Shown piece by piece: positions 30,836 to 41,316 of a DNA stretch of 52,100 nt. Origin of the DNA: a virus. Both the position numbers and the translations under genes were made by a program. Positions within the stretch are counted from its first letter, which is position 1. The number at the start of each line of letters is the position of its first letter. The stretch lies in IMG/VR virus record IMGVR_UViG_3300020442_002375, positions 1-52,100 of that record, one strand, 5' to 3'. The notes beneath the pieces are model-generated. The model made no database searches, was not told where the DNA came from, and worked only from the letters and a program-made list of their open reading frames with translations.

Positions 30836-33800
30836 ATGGCTAATGCTTTTAACTTAACTGCTCAAATCAATATCAGAGGACCAGCCAATGTTAATAAGGT
30901 TGTGTCCGGTATTCAAAAACAATTAAATGGTCTTAATGCTAATGTTAATCTTGGTATTAATAGAAATACAACAAAAACTCTTGCAGCTGCAAATAAACAA
31001 TTACAAGCTATTAATGTTAGTTTAAATAAGGTCGCAGGTTCTGCTACTAAAGCAAATGCTTCTATGGCTCAGTTTGCTAAAACCGCAAATAGTTTGGGTG
31101 GTACAGGTAATGTAGCTGCTAAAATTAATAGTGCCAGTAAAGCAACACAGCAACTCGGTAGGAACGCTAAGATTACTTTTAAAGACATTAAACTAGCTCG
31201 TACAGAAATAGAAGAGTTCGGTAGACAGTCTGCTTTGGCCATTAGAAGATTTACTGCTTTTGCTAGTGTTACTAGTGTTATATACGGTGTTAATAATGCT
31301 ATTAATAGAGCCTTGAGTGATTTTGTTAAGTTTGACAGACAATTAGTAAGAATTTCTCAGGTTAGTGGTCAGGCTGTCAGTAATCTAAAAGGTTTACAGG
31401 GTACAATAGGTGATCTTGCAACTACTATTGGTGTTTCTAGTTCTAGTTTGGCAGAAATTTCTGTAACATTGACGCAAGCTGGTTTTAGTGTTAGGGAAGT
31501 ACAAAAGGCTTTGAAAGCTCTTGCTCTTACAGATGTTGCACCTACATTTAATAATCTTAATCAAACTGTTGAAGGCAGTATTGCTTTGCTTAGACAGTTT
31601 AGTATTGGTGCTGGTCAGTTAGAAGCTAGTCTTGGTAGTATCAATGCTGTTGCTGCTCGGTTTGCTGTAGAATCTAGTGATATTATTGCTGCTATACAGC
31701 GTGCCGGTGGTGTGTTTGCTGCTGCTAGTAGAGGTGTTAGCGAAGGCACAGATGCTCTAAATGAATTTATTGCAGTATTTACTGCTGTTAGAGCTACTAC
31801 TCGTGAAGGTGCAGAAACTATTGCTACTGGTTTAAGAACTATTTTCACTAGACTACAAAGAGAAAGCACCATCGAGGCACTAAAAGAATTTGGTGTTAGT
31901 TTACAAGATGCACAAGGTAAGTTTGTTGGTGCATATAAAGCCGTACAATTATTAAGCGAAGGCTTAGGCGGTTTAGATCCTAGGGATATTCGTTTTAGTA
32001 AGATTGTAGAAGAGTTGGGTGGATTTAGACAAATTGGTAAAGTAATTCCTTTGATTGGGCAATTCGCTACAGCACAAAAGGCTTTAACGGTTGCACAACA
32101 AGGTCAAGGTTCTTTGGCAGAAAGTAATGCTAAAGCACAGGCAGCATTAGCTATACAGTTTGCAAGAGTTAGAGAAGAATTCTTAAGACTTGTTCGAGAT
32201 GTTGCTGGTACAGATAGCTTTAAAGGTCTTGTTAGCGGAGCACTAAGTTTAGCCAGTGCTTTAATTAAAGTTGCAGATGCTGTTAAGGGCGTTGTGCCAA
32301 TTATAGGTTTGCTTGCTGCTGCTCGCGGCGCTTCTGCTATAGCACAATTTGGCAAAGGTTTTGGAAGCGGTATTAGAAGAACACAAGGATTTGCTAGTGG
32401 AGGTACAGTTCCTGGTAGTGGTAATACAGATAGTGTTCCAGCAATGCTTACTCCAGGAGAGTTTGTTTTAAGAAAAAGTGCTGTAAGATCTATTGGCACT
32501 GAAAAACTACACAAGATGAATAAGTTCGGGAGTGGAGATAGGGTTAGAGATATTGCAAAAACTCCAGGAGTATCTAAGCAATTACAAAGAAGTATATCAA
32601 CGACCAAAGAACAGCCATTTCGTACAGGTGTAGCCACCAATGCTAATGACAGATTTACTGCTGATATTACTTATGATTCTACTTCTAGACAACAAATCGA
32701 AAATTATATTACTAAAAGATTTGCAAAAAATAAACCAGCCGGTCAAGAATTTCGTTCTAGAATTTTTGGTACAGATAATAGGAAAAAGGGAGATGCTTTT
32801 GAAGAGTACTTAGCGTCTCAAAAAACTAGGGCAGCACGAACAAACACAATATCAGAAAATTATCCAGTAGATTTTCATAGTGGCGCATCTTATGGTGAAG
32901 CAAAAAATGTACAGACTAAATTAAATGAAAATGTTTTTGTTGATAAATTATATAGAGCTAGAGTTTTAGATGGTAGCTATAGAAATAGAAAAGACCAAAG
33001 TGGTTCTTACCCAAGTTCAGAGAGTGGACAAAATATTAACTTGGGTAAGCTTAAAGTATTTTATAGTAAATTTGCTAAGGGCGGAAGTGTACAAGATACA
33101 GTTCCTGCGATGTTAACACCTGGCGAATTTGTAATCAATAAGAAAAGTGCCAAAGCTGTTGGTTATGGTAATCTAAGAAAGATGAATACTAGACCACAAG
33201 GCTTTAATAAAGGTGGTGTTGTTGGATATAATACTGGTGGGTTAGCCGCTATGAAAGGCAGAGGCAGCACTATTGATTTGGGTGGATTTACAGCACAACT
33301 ATCTGGTTTAGAAAGTGCTTTTGCTAGTATGGGAGCTCCTGTAGATCAATTAACTAATGCTGTAATGAAAAATGGTAAAGTTAGTTACTCTTCATACAAA
33401 TCTTTGATAAGACAAGCCAAGGCAAATATTGATCTTGCAAGATCTAGTGCTAAAACTAGCGAAGACTTGAAAAAAGTTGCAGCTATGGAAAAACAACTGA
33501 TGGCAATCAGGAGAAAGGGTGCTGCTCAAGCTAAGGGGGGTGGAGGTGCTGCATTCGCTAAAGCACTTGATCCTCAAAATTTATTTTACTTTACTGCTGC
33601 TGCTGGCGGAGCGGCTGCTGGTTTGGAAGCTTTTGATACTTCAGTGACAAGCGGTGCTGCTACATTTATTAATACTATCTTAGGTATGGTATTAGCTGCT
33701 TCGACTGCTGTTAGCACAATAACAGCTTTAGCGAGTACTACATTAGGATTAAAAGTAGCTTCAATAGCTGCTGCTATGGGATTAACAGGCGTTGGCATTG

Positions 33801-36800
33801 CTTTAGGTCCTTTGACAATAGCTGTTGGTGCTGTTGTTGGTGGGTTAGCTCTTTTGTTTGCTGGATTTACTGCATATTCTGCTGCGATACAAAAATCTAT
33901 ACAGTTAGAAGAAGAACGTACTCAAGGAGCTCTTGATAAAGCGTCAGACAGGGCAGCTAAGGCGTTAGAAAAATTATCTAAAGAAGCCAGTGCTGTTAAT
34001 TTTGAAGAAGCTTTGAGAGCTGCAAGTGATCAAGCTGGTGCTACTGATGATAGGGCCGCTGTAGTAAACAGAAGATTTAGGACTGAACAGCAAAGTGGTG
34101 ATTTTGGTGCTGGTGGTGGTGCCAGATATCTTAGAGAGGTGGGTGCTTATCTTACTCTTGGTTATGTAGATAGTGTGGCAGACGCTACAAGAAATAATCA
34201 AAAAAGAGTAGAAGATTCGGCTAAACAATTAGCTGATTTATACGGTAAGCAATTAGCGACACAATCCTCTATAGCGACAGCTAGATTTAATGAAGGATTT
34301 ACTTTGCAAGATTTAAGCGAAGCCTCGACTCGTAGAGCTGGTGGAGGATCATTAACGGAAGAAGAAAGAATTAATGCTGATATTTTTGATAAGTTATTAA
34401 AAGCAAGATTACAGGCCGATGAATCGTATATTGCATCTCAATTAAGAGCAGAAGAACAAGGTAGAAGTCTAACCACCGCTGAGAAACAGGTTCATGAAGA
34501 TAGAGTTCGAAGAGAAATGATGGCTGGCGATAGCGCTATTAGTCTATCTTCTAAAACAGCACAGGCAGCTAGAGAACAAGAAAGATTAGCACAATTATCT
34601 ACTAGATTAGGCACTGCTTTTGAAAAATTATCTAATGCTGTTGGTCAGGCTATTAATAAAGTAGAGTATGAGGCCCAAGCTAGACAAAATGCTATTAGTA
34701 GTATGATTGCTAGTGGCACAGGAGAAGCAGCTGCTCCAGAATTACCTAATCTTACAGCTAATGTTTTAGAAAACCCTAGTGCTTATAATGCTGCTGAAAG
34801 AGAATCTACTAGACGTAATTTAGCGACAAGTCTTACTCCTGCGCTTGGAGCTGAGCAAGCACAATCTGTTTCTGCATTAGCAGCTTTCGATCCAAATATT
34901 ATATCTAGAGCAATCGTAGATGCTACAGATGGCGCTACTGCTGGCGCAGATATTTCTGCGTTGTCGGATGATATAGGTTCAAATATTGCTGTTGAACTTG
35001 ATAAATTAAGAACACAAGGTGTTTCAGAGGATGTGATAAATAGCTTACAAGAACAAGGTCAAATTACTGCTAACGAAATAGCTCGTAGACTGGAAGGTGT
35101 TACAGATCCTACTGAAAGAAGAAATATTATTGAAGAGGAAACTAAGAAATTTAATGAGTCATTAGCTAAGGCTAGAGATGGAGCAGTAAAGCTTGCTACA
35201 GAATTTACTAGAGTAAGAACAGATGCTCTTAATACATTTGGTAAAAATTTACAAGAAGTTAATAAATTACAAAGACAAGCATTACAATTTGAACAGTCTG
35301 CTATTAATGCAAGAAGATCTTCTGCAGACAGTCTTGGTCAAGCTTTAACGGGTTTTGGACCTAGTGTATCCGAACTTTCTCGAAGACAAAGAGCAGATAC
35401 CGCAAGATTAACCGGAGGACCAACAGATCCTGCTGGCATAGCTGATAATTTTAGGAAATTACAAGCAGAAGCTGCTTTCTTAAGAGATGAGCTTAAAAAA
35501 GCCGGTGAAGCACAAGACACAACGAAAGCTAAAGAATTACAAGAACGTTTAGCAGGCGTTAACTATCAATTAAATAACAATAGGGCTGCGTTAGAAAGGT
35601 TGGCAGAATCTGCTAATGCTGCTGCTGAAGCTGCTCTTAATGAAGTCAGTGAAAGAAAAAGATTACAAGATGCCAATAGATCATTTGCTGAAACTTTATT
35701 AACTTCTGGTCCAGATGAACTTAAGGCTCTTGATGAATCTTTAGTCAGGGCTAATCAAAGAGTTAATGGGTTTATTCCACAGGCTGGTGCTAGCGAAAGA
35801 AAGAAATTCTTTGAACTACTCAAATCAACAGGTAGTGTGCGTCAGGCTCAACAAGGCGTAGCTGCTGATATGAGGAAGAGAGACCTTCAAACTTTGCAGC
35901 AAACTAGAGATGTTAGAATCTTTAGGATGATGAATCAAGGCATGAGTAGAGAAGAAGCAACTAATAGGGCTAATCAAGATGAAGCTAGAATTTTAGCTCA
36001 GATGGGTGGAGAAGCTGGTCTTGGGGCACTAGGTAGAAGCATTGTTGGACAAGCAGTTGCGACAACTGCAGATCCTCTCAATGATCCTGTTATGAAAGCT
36101 TTGACAGATCAATATACAGCCGCCGCTGCTGTACAAGCACAGGCTAATCAAGAATTATCAAACTTGACTAGAGAATTAGCAGATGGAGCTTTAAAAGCTT
36201 CAATCGAACAACTAAGTACTACAATATCAGACTTAAACAAAGATATAGTAACGGCTATTGGTAATTCTGGTGCTGATCCTAATGTTGATGGAATAGACCC
36301 TACCAGAAAAAGCAGGGGTGGTTTAATTTATGCTTCTAATGGACAGTATATTAACTTTAAACCTAAAGGTACAGATACAGTACCCGCAATGCTAACTCCT
36401 GGTGAATTTGTTGTTAATCGTCAGGCTACCCAAAAGAATATGGGATTATTACAATCTATTAATGGTGGTAAAGTTAATACATATTCTAAGGGAGGCAAAG
36501 TTGCTTATCTTAGAGGTGGTGGTTTTGCACAAAGAGATACTAATAAAGACGGTGTGTTAACAGTAGGTGTTGAAGATACACAAGGTTTAAATGACACAAA
36601 TAATGATGGAATAATTACTTTTGCTGAATTTGTTAATGCTATGTCTTTATCAAATCCTCAAAATGCTGCGGTTGCCTCTAATAATCTTAATGCTTATCAA
36701 CAGATGTCTAGTTTAGGAACAGGTTCACAACTAGGGTCTTCTGGCATGGAGTTATTAGGACTAGACGGTGGTCCTGAACAAAATTTTCTTGCTAATCTGG

Positions 36801-39800
36801 CTGCACAAATGGTTGGTGGGCCTTTACTTGCTGGAGCTTTAAATATGCCACTTGGTGTTCAACCACTTTTTGATTTTCAAGAGTTTGGAGGAGTAGGCGC
36901 TTTTAAGGAAGCTCCATTATTTAAGAAAAAAGCAGAACAAAGAAGAGTATTTAATTTACAAAGAAGAAGATTTTTAGAACAACAAAAATTAGCAGATGAC
37001 AGAAATAAGGGTATAGCTGCAAGAAAAGATGAGAATCGAGCCAAAGCTATAGTTAGAGCAAATCCAGGGATGGATATAGAGGCTGCTAGACAACAGGTTA
37101 GGGACAAAAATGATATGTTGGTACCAGATCCTGATGGGGCTCTAGATGGATTAGGTAATGTACAACAAGTTAGATTTGGAGATTTGGCACCAAGACAACA
37201 ACGTATGCACGAAAGAAATGTAGCAAAAGAAAAAGAATTAGCAGAACAAGAAAAGGAAAATGCAAGACTAAAAGCAGAACAAGAAGCGGCAGCAAGGCGA
37301 GTAGAACAAGAAAATCAAAGAAAAGCAGACAAAGCCAAAGAAGAACAAAGACGTAGAGAAGCTAAAGAAAGACGCAAAGTCATTGAAGAAGGTGGAACAG
37401 GTACTTTTCGAGATCTATATACTCCTGATGGTCAAGGAGGATTTAGGCCACTAACAGAAGAAGAATATAGAAAGAAAACTATTGAAGCAGGTGATGAGAA
37501 CATTAGCTTCAATGAAGAAAAAGTTATTAGAGACAAGGGTGGTCGACAAATAGGTACAGGTGAAAAGTTTGAAGTCTATGATGCTCAAGGTAATGCTTTG
37601 GCGACAGGAGACAGTGGAGACTTAACATTTAGAGTAGCGTTTAATAGAAAAATAAAAGATAGAGAACATGAAGAAAGAAAACAAAGAGAGTATGATCCAA
37701 CAGGTGTGAACAGAATTGATCTATATGATAAAGATGGTAAAAAAATAGATTTTGGTTCTGGCGAGCCCTTAACAGACGTAAGAACACAGTCTGTCGCTCA
37801 AAGCTTGTCTGGTGGCAGGTTCGGCCCAAAAATAAAAACATATGATAAACGAGGGAATGAAGTTGATATCAGAGATGATTACAATGCTAGTCAAGCTATC
37901 GAAATACAACGAAAAAAAGAAGAAAGAGAAAGAAATCAAGAAAGACGAGAACTGACTGATTATGAAAAACTTCAGTCAGATCTTATACCTAGTAATTATA
38001 AAGATGCACATATAATAGACAGTTTTGGTAGAGATGAATCTGCATATTTTAATAGCATGCATGTTAGTGAAGAGGATAAAAATAAGAGATTTAAAGAACT
38101 ACAAGCGATGCAACAAAACCGCTTAGATCTGATAGATACTTTTTTGGATAGACCTGGCGAAAGAATGGATGAAGTTCAAGATGCTTTCAATAAAGATCCT
38201 AAATTTAAAAGTATTTTAGAGAACGAACTAGCCAGAAGAATGAAAGAAGCAGGACAAGGGTCGCAAACAGATATTAGTGATCAATTTGGAGTAGAAAGAG
38301 GACAGATTTTTGATGACTATATTGCTAATAGAGAGGCTAACAACGCATACCAACTAGCATTGTACAACGATTTAGTGAAAAATCGCTTTAAAGATATGGA
38401 AGGTCGTGATTTCAATCCATTTGATGAATCTACTTATATTACACCTAGTATGACAGGTGATAGTGCTCTCCTGGATAGTCCTGTTATTAGACAAGCCTTA
38501 GGTGCTGATAAAGAGATAAGTCCAGAACTAGCAGCTTCTAATGCTGAAAAAGCAGCTATTGCTCAGATGGCAAGAGATGAGAAAGAATACAATGACCTCC
38601 GAGAAAAATTTGAACAGATAAAAGCGGAACAAGGGTCTCAATTTACTGGGGCGTTATTGAGAGATATGGAAAGAATGGGAACATCAACAGCATTGTCATT
38701 TCTTGATCTTTTTGATAATTTAAGACATGAAGACAATAAGATAAGGGACACAGAAGAATATATCAAGTTGGAAAACAGACTATATGATATAGACAATTAC
38801 AAAACTCCAGAATTTTCACCGCAAGATGAAGCCAGGATGAGGGAATTGCAACAGAAAGGAATAGGTAACGTTACTGATCTTCCAGGAGTAATGGGTCCTG
38901 TCGCTCCTGATATGATAGATAGCCCTGATCCTATTAAATACTTTGCTGGTGTTTATGGTCAACAGCTATATAATTTAGGAGGAAACGCTACTAATGCACT
39001 ATCAAATGCTCTGATGGATAATGCCGTTTTTGGATCAGTTGATTTTGAAGAACGGGCTAGACAACAAAAAATGTTTGAAGAAACTATGGGTGGAGATCCT
39101 TTGTTGATGAGTCCAGAGGAACGAATTAGAAGACAACAAAAATTTGCTGATGATATTACTGCGCTCCAGAGCAGAATAGCAGAACCGTTTGCTTATGCGG
39201 CATATGCTGGAGGTGGTGCGATGGATATTGTTGCACCTCTTCTAGAAGGAGAAGGCTTAGGAATGAGCGATCCTAAGTTCCGCGATGACTTTTATGATGC
39301 AACTATGGGAGCACTTGCTGCTGCACAAGATGGAAAAGAAAGAAATATCTTAGGTGAAGATCTTGTAAATTTAGGAAAAGAACTTGAAAGAGTTAATGCT
39401 GAAGCGAATAAGGGTAATTATGGACCTAATTCGAATGCGGTAGCTGATGCTATAATGCTTATGACAGATGCGATACCTGTTTCAAAAGTAGGCGACTCAC
39501 TCAAAAGACTTAATCCTAATATGGGGACTCTTCCTTCTCCTGGTAAACTTATTCCTGATTTAGGAATAATATCAGTAGATCCTAAGGGTATTAGGGCAGA
39601 AATACTTGCTGGGCGGCGAGCAAGATATGAAGAAGCAGTCCAAGCAATCCTTGAAGAGAGAAGACTTGCTAACGAAAGTTTAGACTACTTAAATTCTGAT
39701 CAATTTTTGACTGATCTTGTTGAACAGGCTGGTAATACAACCGCTATAAGACCAGATGGTACCCCTGCAGGATTTGGTATGCCTGGACAACCAGGTGTGA

Positions 39801-41305
39801 ATTTGGATTCGTATCCTTCAATTCCTAGTGTTAAACCTAAACCAGGAACAGCAGCGAATCCACGACAACTCTCTCCTCAAGACAAAGCGGCTGTTGATGA
39901 TTACTTACGGTCAACTAGAACTCCTGTTGTTGGTAACCAAGGCATGCCGGACGATCTGTTAAATGATTTAGGTGCTGACTTTCAAAATATACAAAATAAC
40001 ATACCTACTGGACCTGATATTCCTCTACCAGGAGTTAAGAGTATTGATGACCTACCATCGGCAACAACAGCTACTACCAAAGATATTAGAGCTGCAAGTA
40101 TTAATATGGACGATCCTGAAGCAGTCGAACAATTTCTTGCTTATCATAAAAATTATTTAGATACTATGTTGCAAGGAGCAAATGATCCTCTTTATAATTT
40201 AGATAATATAAGTAAAAAAGATCTTGTTAATATTATTGCAAATGCTCAAGATAGATCATCTAGTGTTCAAAGTACTTTTATTAAAGACAGAATAGCTGAT
40301 ATAAACATGTCTAGAAATGCAAGTGGGACAACTGCTGCTGTTCCGGATGCTATAAGATCACAAAGACCAAGGGGAGATCTGCAGATCGGGCAAGGTCAGG
40401 GTCCTGCAGATGATACTCTTCAGCGTATTTCCAGAGGGGAAGGCCACATGGATGGTGGGAAGTTCGTTCCAGGCAAGCCTCCAGTTGATGCTGGTCCCGC
40501 AGCACCTTTACAGTCTAGTTTAACCTCAGAAGATAGAGGTGCCCAAGCGAAACAAATTCTCAAGAACACCACTGCAGCTTCTAGAACAGAAGCAGAAACT
40601 GCTATCGTTAATCAAGCTATAAAAGATCCAGATATACTAAAGACTATGCGCAAAGGAGGAATGGTATATGCTAGTAATGGTATGCTAGTTCCATATCGAC
40701 CACAAGGAACAGATACAGTTCCAGCTATGTTGACTCCTGGAGAATTTGTGGTCAATAGAAATGCTACTAGTCAATATCTACCAGTTTTAAGGGCTATTAA
40801 TAGTGGGTATAATACTCACGGTCAAATGGTTAACCATCTTGCTCGTGGAGGAGTAGCAGGATCGCCTCAATATCTCCAAAATGGTGGATTAACAGGATTA
40901 GCAGGTAGCATTATGAATAATGGTGTATCAGTTAATAGTCAAATTGGAGGATTAGAAGAATTAAAAATCGTTGTAAATCAGCTTAATGAAGCTATATCTA
41001 GTGGTACAGAAAATATGACAAGCGTCGCTACACAAATCTCAAATACGTCTCAATCTCTAGCTTCTGGAGCTCAATCTTTGAACGAAGCTGGTACAAATAT
41101 ACCGACGCAGATTACACAACAACAAAGACTTACTGTGGACCACGCTGGTATTCCACAAAACATAGGAGCAGAATTTGGAAGAGCAGCAGACTATGCTATT
41201 GGTCAAGCAGACTCTAGATCAGCACAACAATTAAATGATCTTAATACTGCAAATGAAGGTTCACTTGGTTTACCACCTCCTAATAACAACTCTACTATAC
41301 GTTAA
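30836..41305 (+). CDS. Tail tape measure protein, 3489 aa
   Basis: Residues about 130-470 carry the TP901-type tape-measure core (DFVKFDRQLVRISQVSGQ, FAVESSDIIAAIQRAGGVFA, GAETIATGLRTIFTRLQRES, GGFRQIGKVIPLIGQFATAQ). A 120-residue hydrophobic segment around 910-1020 probably inserts in the host membrane. Four copies of DTVPAMLTPGEFV stand at residues 532, 754, 1847 and 3293. A nuclease-like segment lies at 608-746, an EF-hand pair at 1901-1931, and charged coiled-coil sequence at 1990-2500. At about 0.15 nm per residue the full length predicts a tail of roughly half a micrometre, unless the C-terminus is cleaved or does not span. The AGGA site is ten bases before the ATG. Confidence 0.93.
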   Translation: MANAFNLTAQINIRGPANVNKVVSGIQKQLNGLNANVNLGINRNTTKTLAAANKQLQAINVSLNKVAGSATKANASMAQFAKTANSLGGTGNVAAKINSASKATQQLGRNAKITFKDIKLARTEIEEFGRQSALAIRRFTAFASVTSVIYGVNNAINRALSDFVKFDRQLVRISQVSGQAVSNLKGLQGTIGDLATTIGVSSSSLAEISVTLTQAGFSVREVQKALKALALTDVAPTFNNLNQTVEGSIALLRQFSIGAGQLEASLGSINAVAARFAVESSDIIAAIQRAGGVFAAASRGVSEGTDALNEFIAVFTAVRATTREGAETIATGLRTIFTRLQRESTIEALKEFGVSLQDAQGKFVGAYKAVQLLSEGLGGLDPRDIRFSKIVEELGGFRQIGKVIPLIGQFATAQKALTVAQQGQGSLAESNAKAQAALAIQFARVREEFLRLVRDVAGTDSFKGLVSGALSLASALIKVADAVKGVVPIIGLLAAARGASAIAQFGKGFGSGIRRTQGFASGGTVPGSGNTDSVPAMLTPGEFVLRKSAVRSIGTEKLHKMNKFGSGDRVRDIAKTPGVSKQLQRSISTTKEQPFRTGVATNANDRFTADITYDSTSRQQIENYITKRFAKNKPAGQEFRSRIFGTDNRKKGDAFEEYLASQKTRAARTNTISENYPVDFHSGASYGEAKNVQTKLNENVFVDKLYRARVLDGSYRNRKDQSGSYPSSESGQNINLGKLKVFYSKFAKGGSVQDTVPAMLTPGEFVINKKSAKAVGYGNLRKMNTRPQGFNKGGVVGYNTGGLAAMKGRGSTIDLGGFTAQLSGLESAFASMGAPVDQLTNAVMKNGKVSYSSYKSLIRQAKANIDLARSSAKTSEDLKKVAAMEKQLMAIRRKGAAQAKGGGGAAFAKALDPQNLFYFTAAAGGAAAGLEAFDTSVTSGAATFINTILGMVLAASTAVSTITALASTTLGLKVASIAAAMGLTGVGIALGPLTIAVGAVVGGLALLFAGFTAYSAAIQKSIQLEEERTQGALDKASDRAAKALEKLSKEASAVNFEEALRAASDQAGATDDRAAVVNRRFRTEQQSGDFGAGGGARYLREVGAYLTLGYVDSVADATRNNQKRVEDSAKQLADLYGKQLATQSSIATARFNEGFTLQDLSEASTRRAGGGSLTEEERINADIFDKLLKARLQADESYIASQLRAEEQGRSLTTAEKQVHEDRVRREMMAGDSAISLSSKTAQAAREQERLAQLSTRLGTAFEKLSNAVGQAINKVEYEAQARQNAISSMIASGTGEAAAPELPNLTANVLENPSAYNAAERESTRRNLATSLTPALGAEQAQSVSALAAFDPNIISRAIVDATDGATAGADISALSDDIGSNIAVELDKLRTQGVSEDVINSLQEQGQITANEIARRLEGVTDPTERRNIIEEETKKFNESLAKARDGAVKLATEFTRVRTDALNTFGKNLQEVNKLQRQALQFEQSAINARRSSADSLGQALTGFGPSVSELSRRQRADTARLTGGPTDPAGIADNFRKLQAEAAFLRDELKKAGEAQDTTKAKELQERLAGVNYQLNNNRAALERLAESANAAAEAALNEVSERKRLQDANRSFAETLLTSGPDELKALDESLVRANQRVNGFIPQAGASERKKFFELLKSTGSVRQAQQGVAADMRKRDLQTLQQTRDVRIFRMMNQGMSREEATNRANQDEARILAQMGGEAGLGALGRSIVGQAVATTADPLNDPVMKALTDQYTAAAAVQAQANQELSNLTRELADGALKASIEQLSTTISDLNKDIVTAIGNSGADPNVDGIDPTRKSRGGLIYASNGQYINFKPKGTDTVPAMLTPGEFVVNRQATQKNMGLLQSINGGKVNTYSKGGKVAYLRGGGFAQRDTNKDGVLTVGVEDTQGLNDTNNDGIITFAEFVNAMSLSNPQNAAVASNNLNAYQQMSSLGTGSQLGSSGMELLGLDGGPEQNFLANLAAQMVGGPLLAGALNMPLGVQPLFDFQEFGGVGAFKEAPLFKKKAEQRRVFNLQRRRFLEQQKLADDRNKGIAARKDENRAKAIVRANPGMDIEAARQQVRDKNDMLVPDPDGALDGLGNVQQVRFGDLAPRQQRMHERNVAKEKELAEQEKENARLKAEQEAAARRVEQENQRKADKAKEEQRRREAKERRKVIEEGGTGTFRDLYTPDGQGGFRPLTEEEYRKKTIEAGDENISFNEEKVIRDKGGRQIGTGEKFEVYDAQGNALATGDSGDLTFRVAFNRKIKDREHEERKQREYDPTGVNRIDLYDKDGKKIDFGSGEPLTDVRTQSVAQSLSGGRFGPKIKTYDKRGNEVDIRDDYNASQAIEIQRKKEERERNQERRELTDYEKLQSDLIPSNYKDAHIIDSFGRDESAYFNSMHVSEEDKNKRFKELQAMQQNRLDLIDTFLDRPGERMDEVQDAFNKDPKFKSILENELARRMKEAGQGSQTDISDQFGVERGQIFDDYIANREANNAYQLALYNDLVKNRFKDMEGRDFNPFDESTYITPSMTGDSALLDSPVIRQALGADKEISPELAASNAEKAAIAQMARDEKEYNDLREKFEQIKAEQGSQFTGALLRDMERMGTSTALSFLDLFDNLRHEDNKIRDTEEYIKLENRLYDIDNYKTPEFSPQDEARMRELQQKGIGNVTDLPGVMGPVAPDMIDSPDPIKYFAGVYGQQLYNLGGNATNALSNALMDNAVFGSVDFEERARQQKMFEETMGGDPLLMSPEERIRRQQKFADDITALQSRIAEPFAYAAYAGGGAMDIVAPLLEGEGLGMSDPKFRDDFYDATMGALAAAQDGKERNILGEDLVNLGKELERVNAEANKGNYGPNSNAVADAIMLMTDAIPVSKVGDSLKRLNPNMGTLPSPGKLIPDLGIISVDPKGIRAEILAGRRARYEEAVQAILEERRLANESLDYLNSDQFLTDLVEQAGNTTAIRPDGTPAGFGMPGQPGVNLDSYPSIPSVKPKPGTAANPRQLSPQDKAAVDDYLRSTRTPVVGNQGMPDDLLNDLGADFQNIQNNIPTGPDIPLPGVKSIDDLPSATTATTKDIRAASINMDDPEAVEQFLAYHKNYLDTMLQGANDPLYNLDNISKKDLVNIIANAQDRSSSVQSTFIKDRIADINMSRNASGTTAAVPDAIRSQRPRGDLQIGQGQGPADDTLQRISRGEGHMDGGKFVPGKPPVDAGPAAPLQSSLTSEDRGAQAKQILKNTTAASRTEAETAIVNQAIKDPDILKTMRKGGMVYASNGMLVPYRPQGTDTVPAMLTPGEFVVNRNATSQYLPVLRAINSGYNTHGQMVNHLARGGVAGSPQYLQNGGLTGLAGSIMNNGVSVNSQIGGLEELKIVVNQLNEAISSGTENMTSVATQISNTSQSLASGAQSLNEAGTNIPTQITQQQRLTVDHAGIPQNIGAEFGRAADYAIGQADSRSAQQLNDLNTANEGSLGLPPPNNNSTIR

Positions 41306-41316
41306 GGCCAAAAGAC

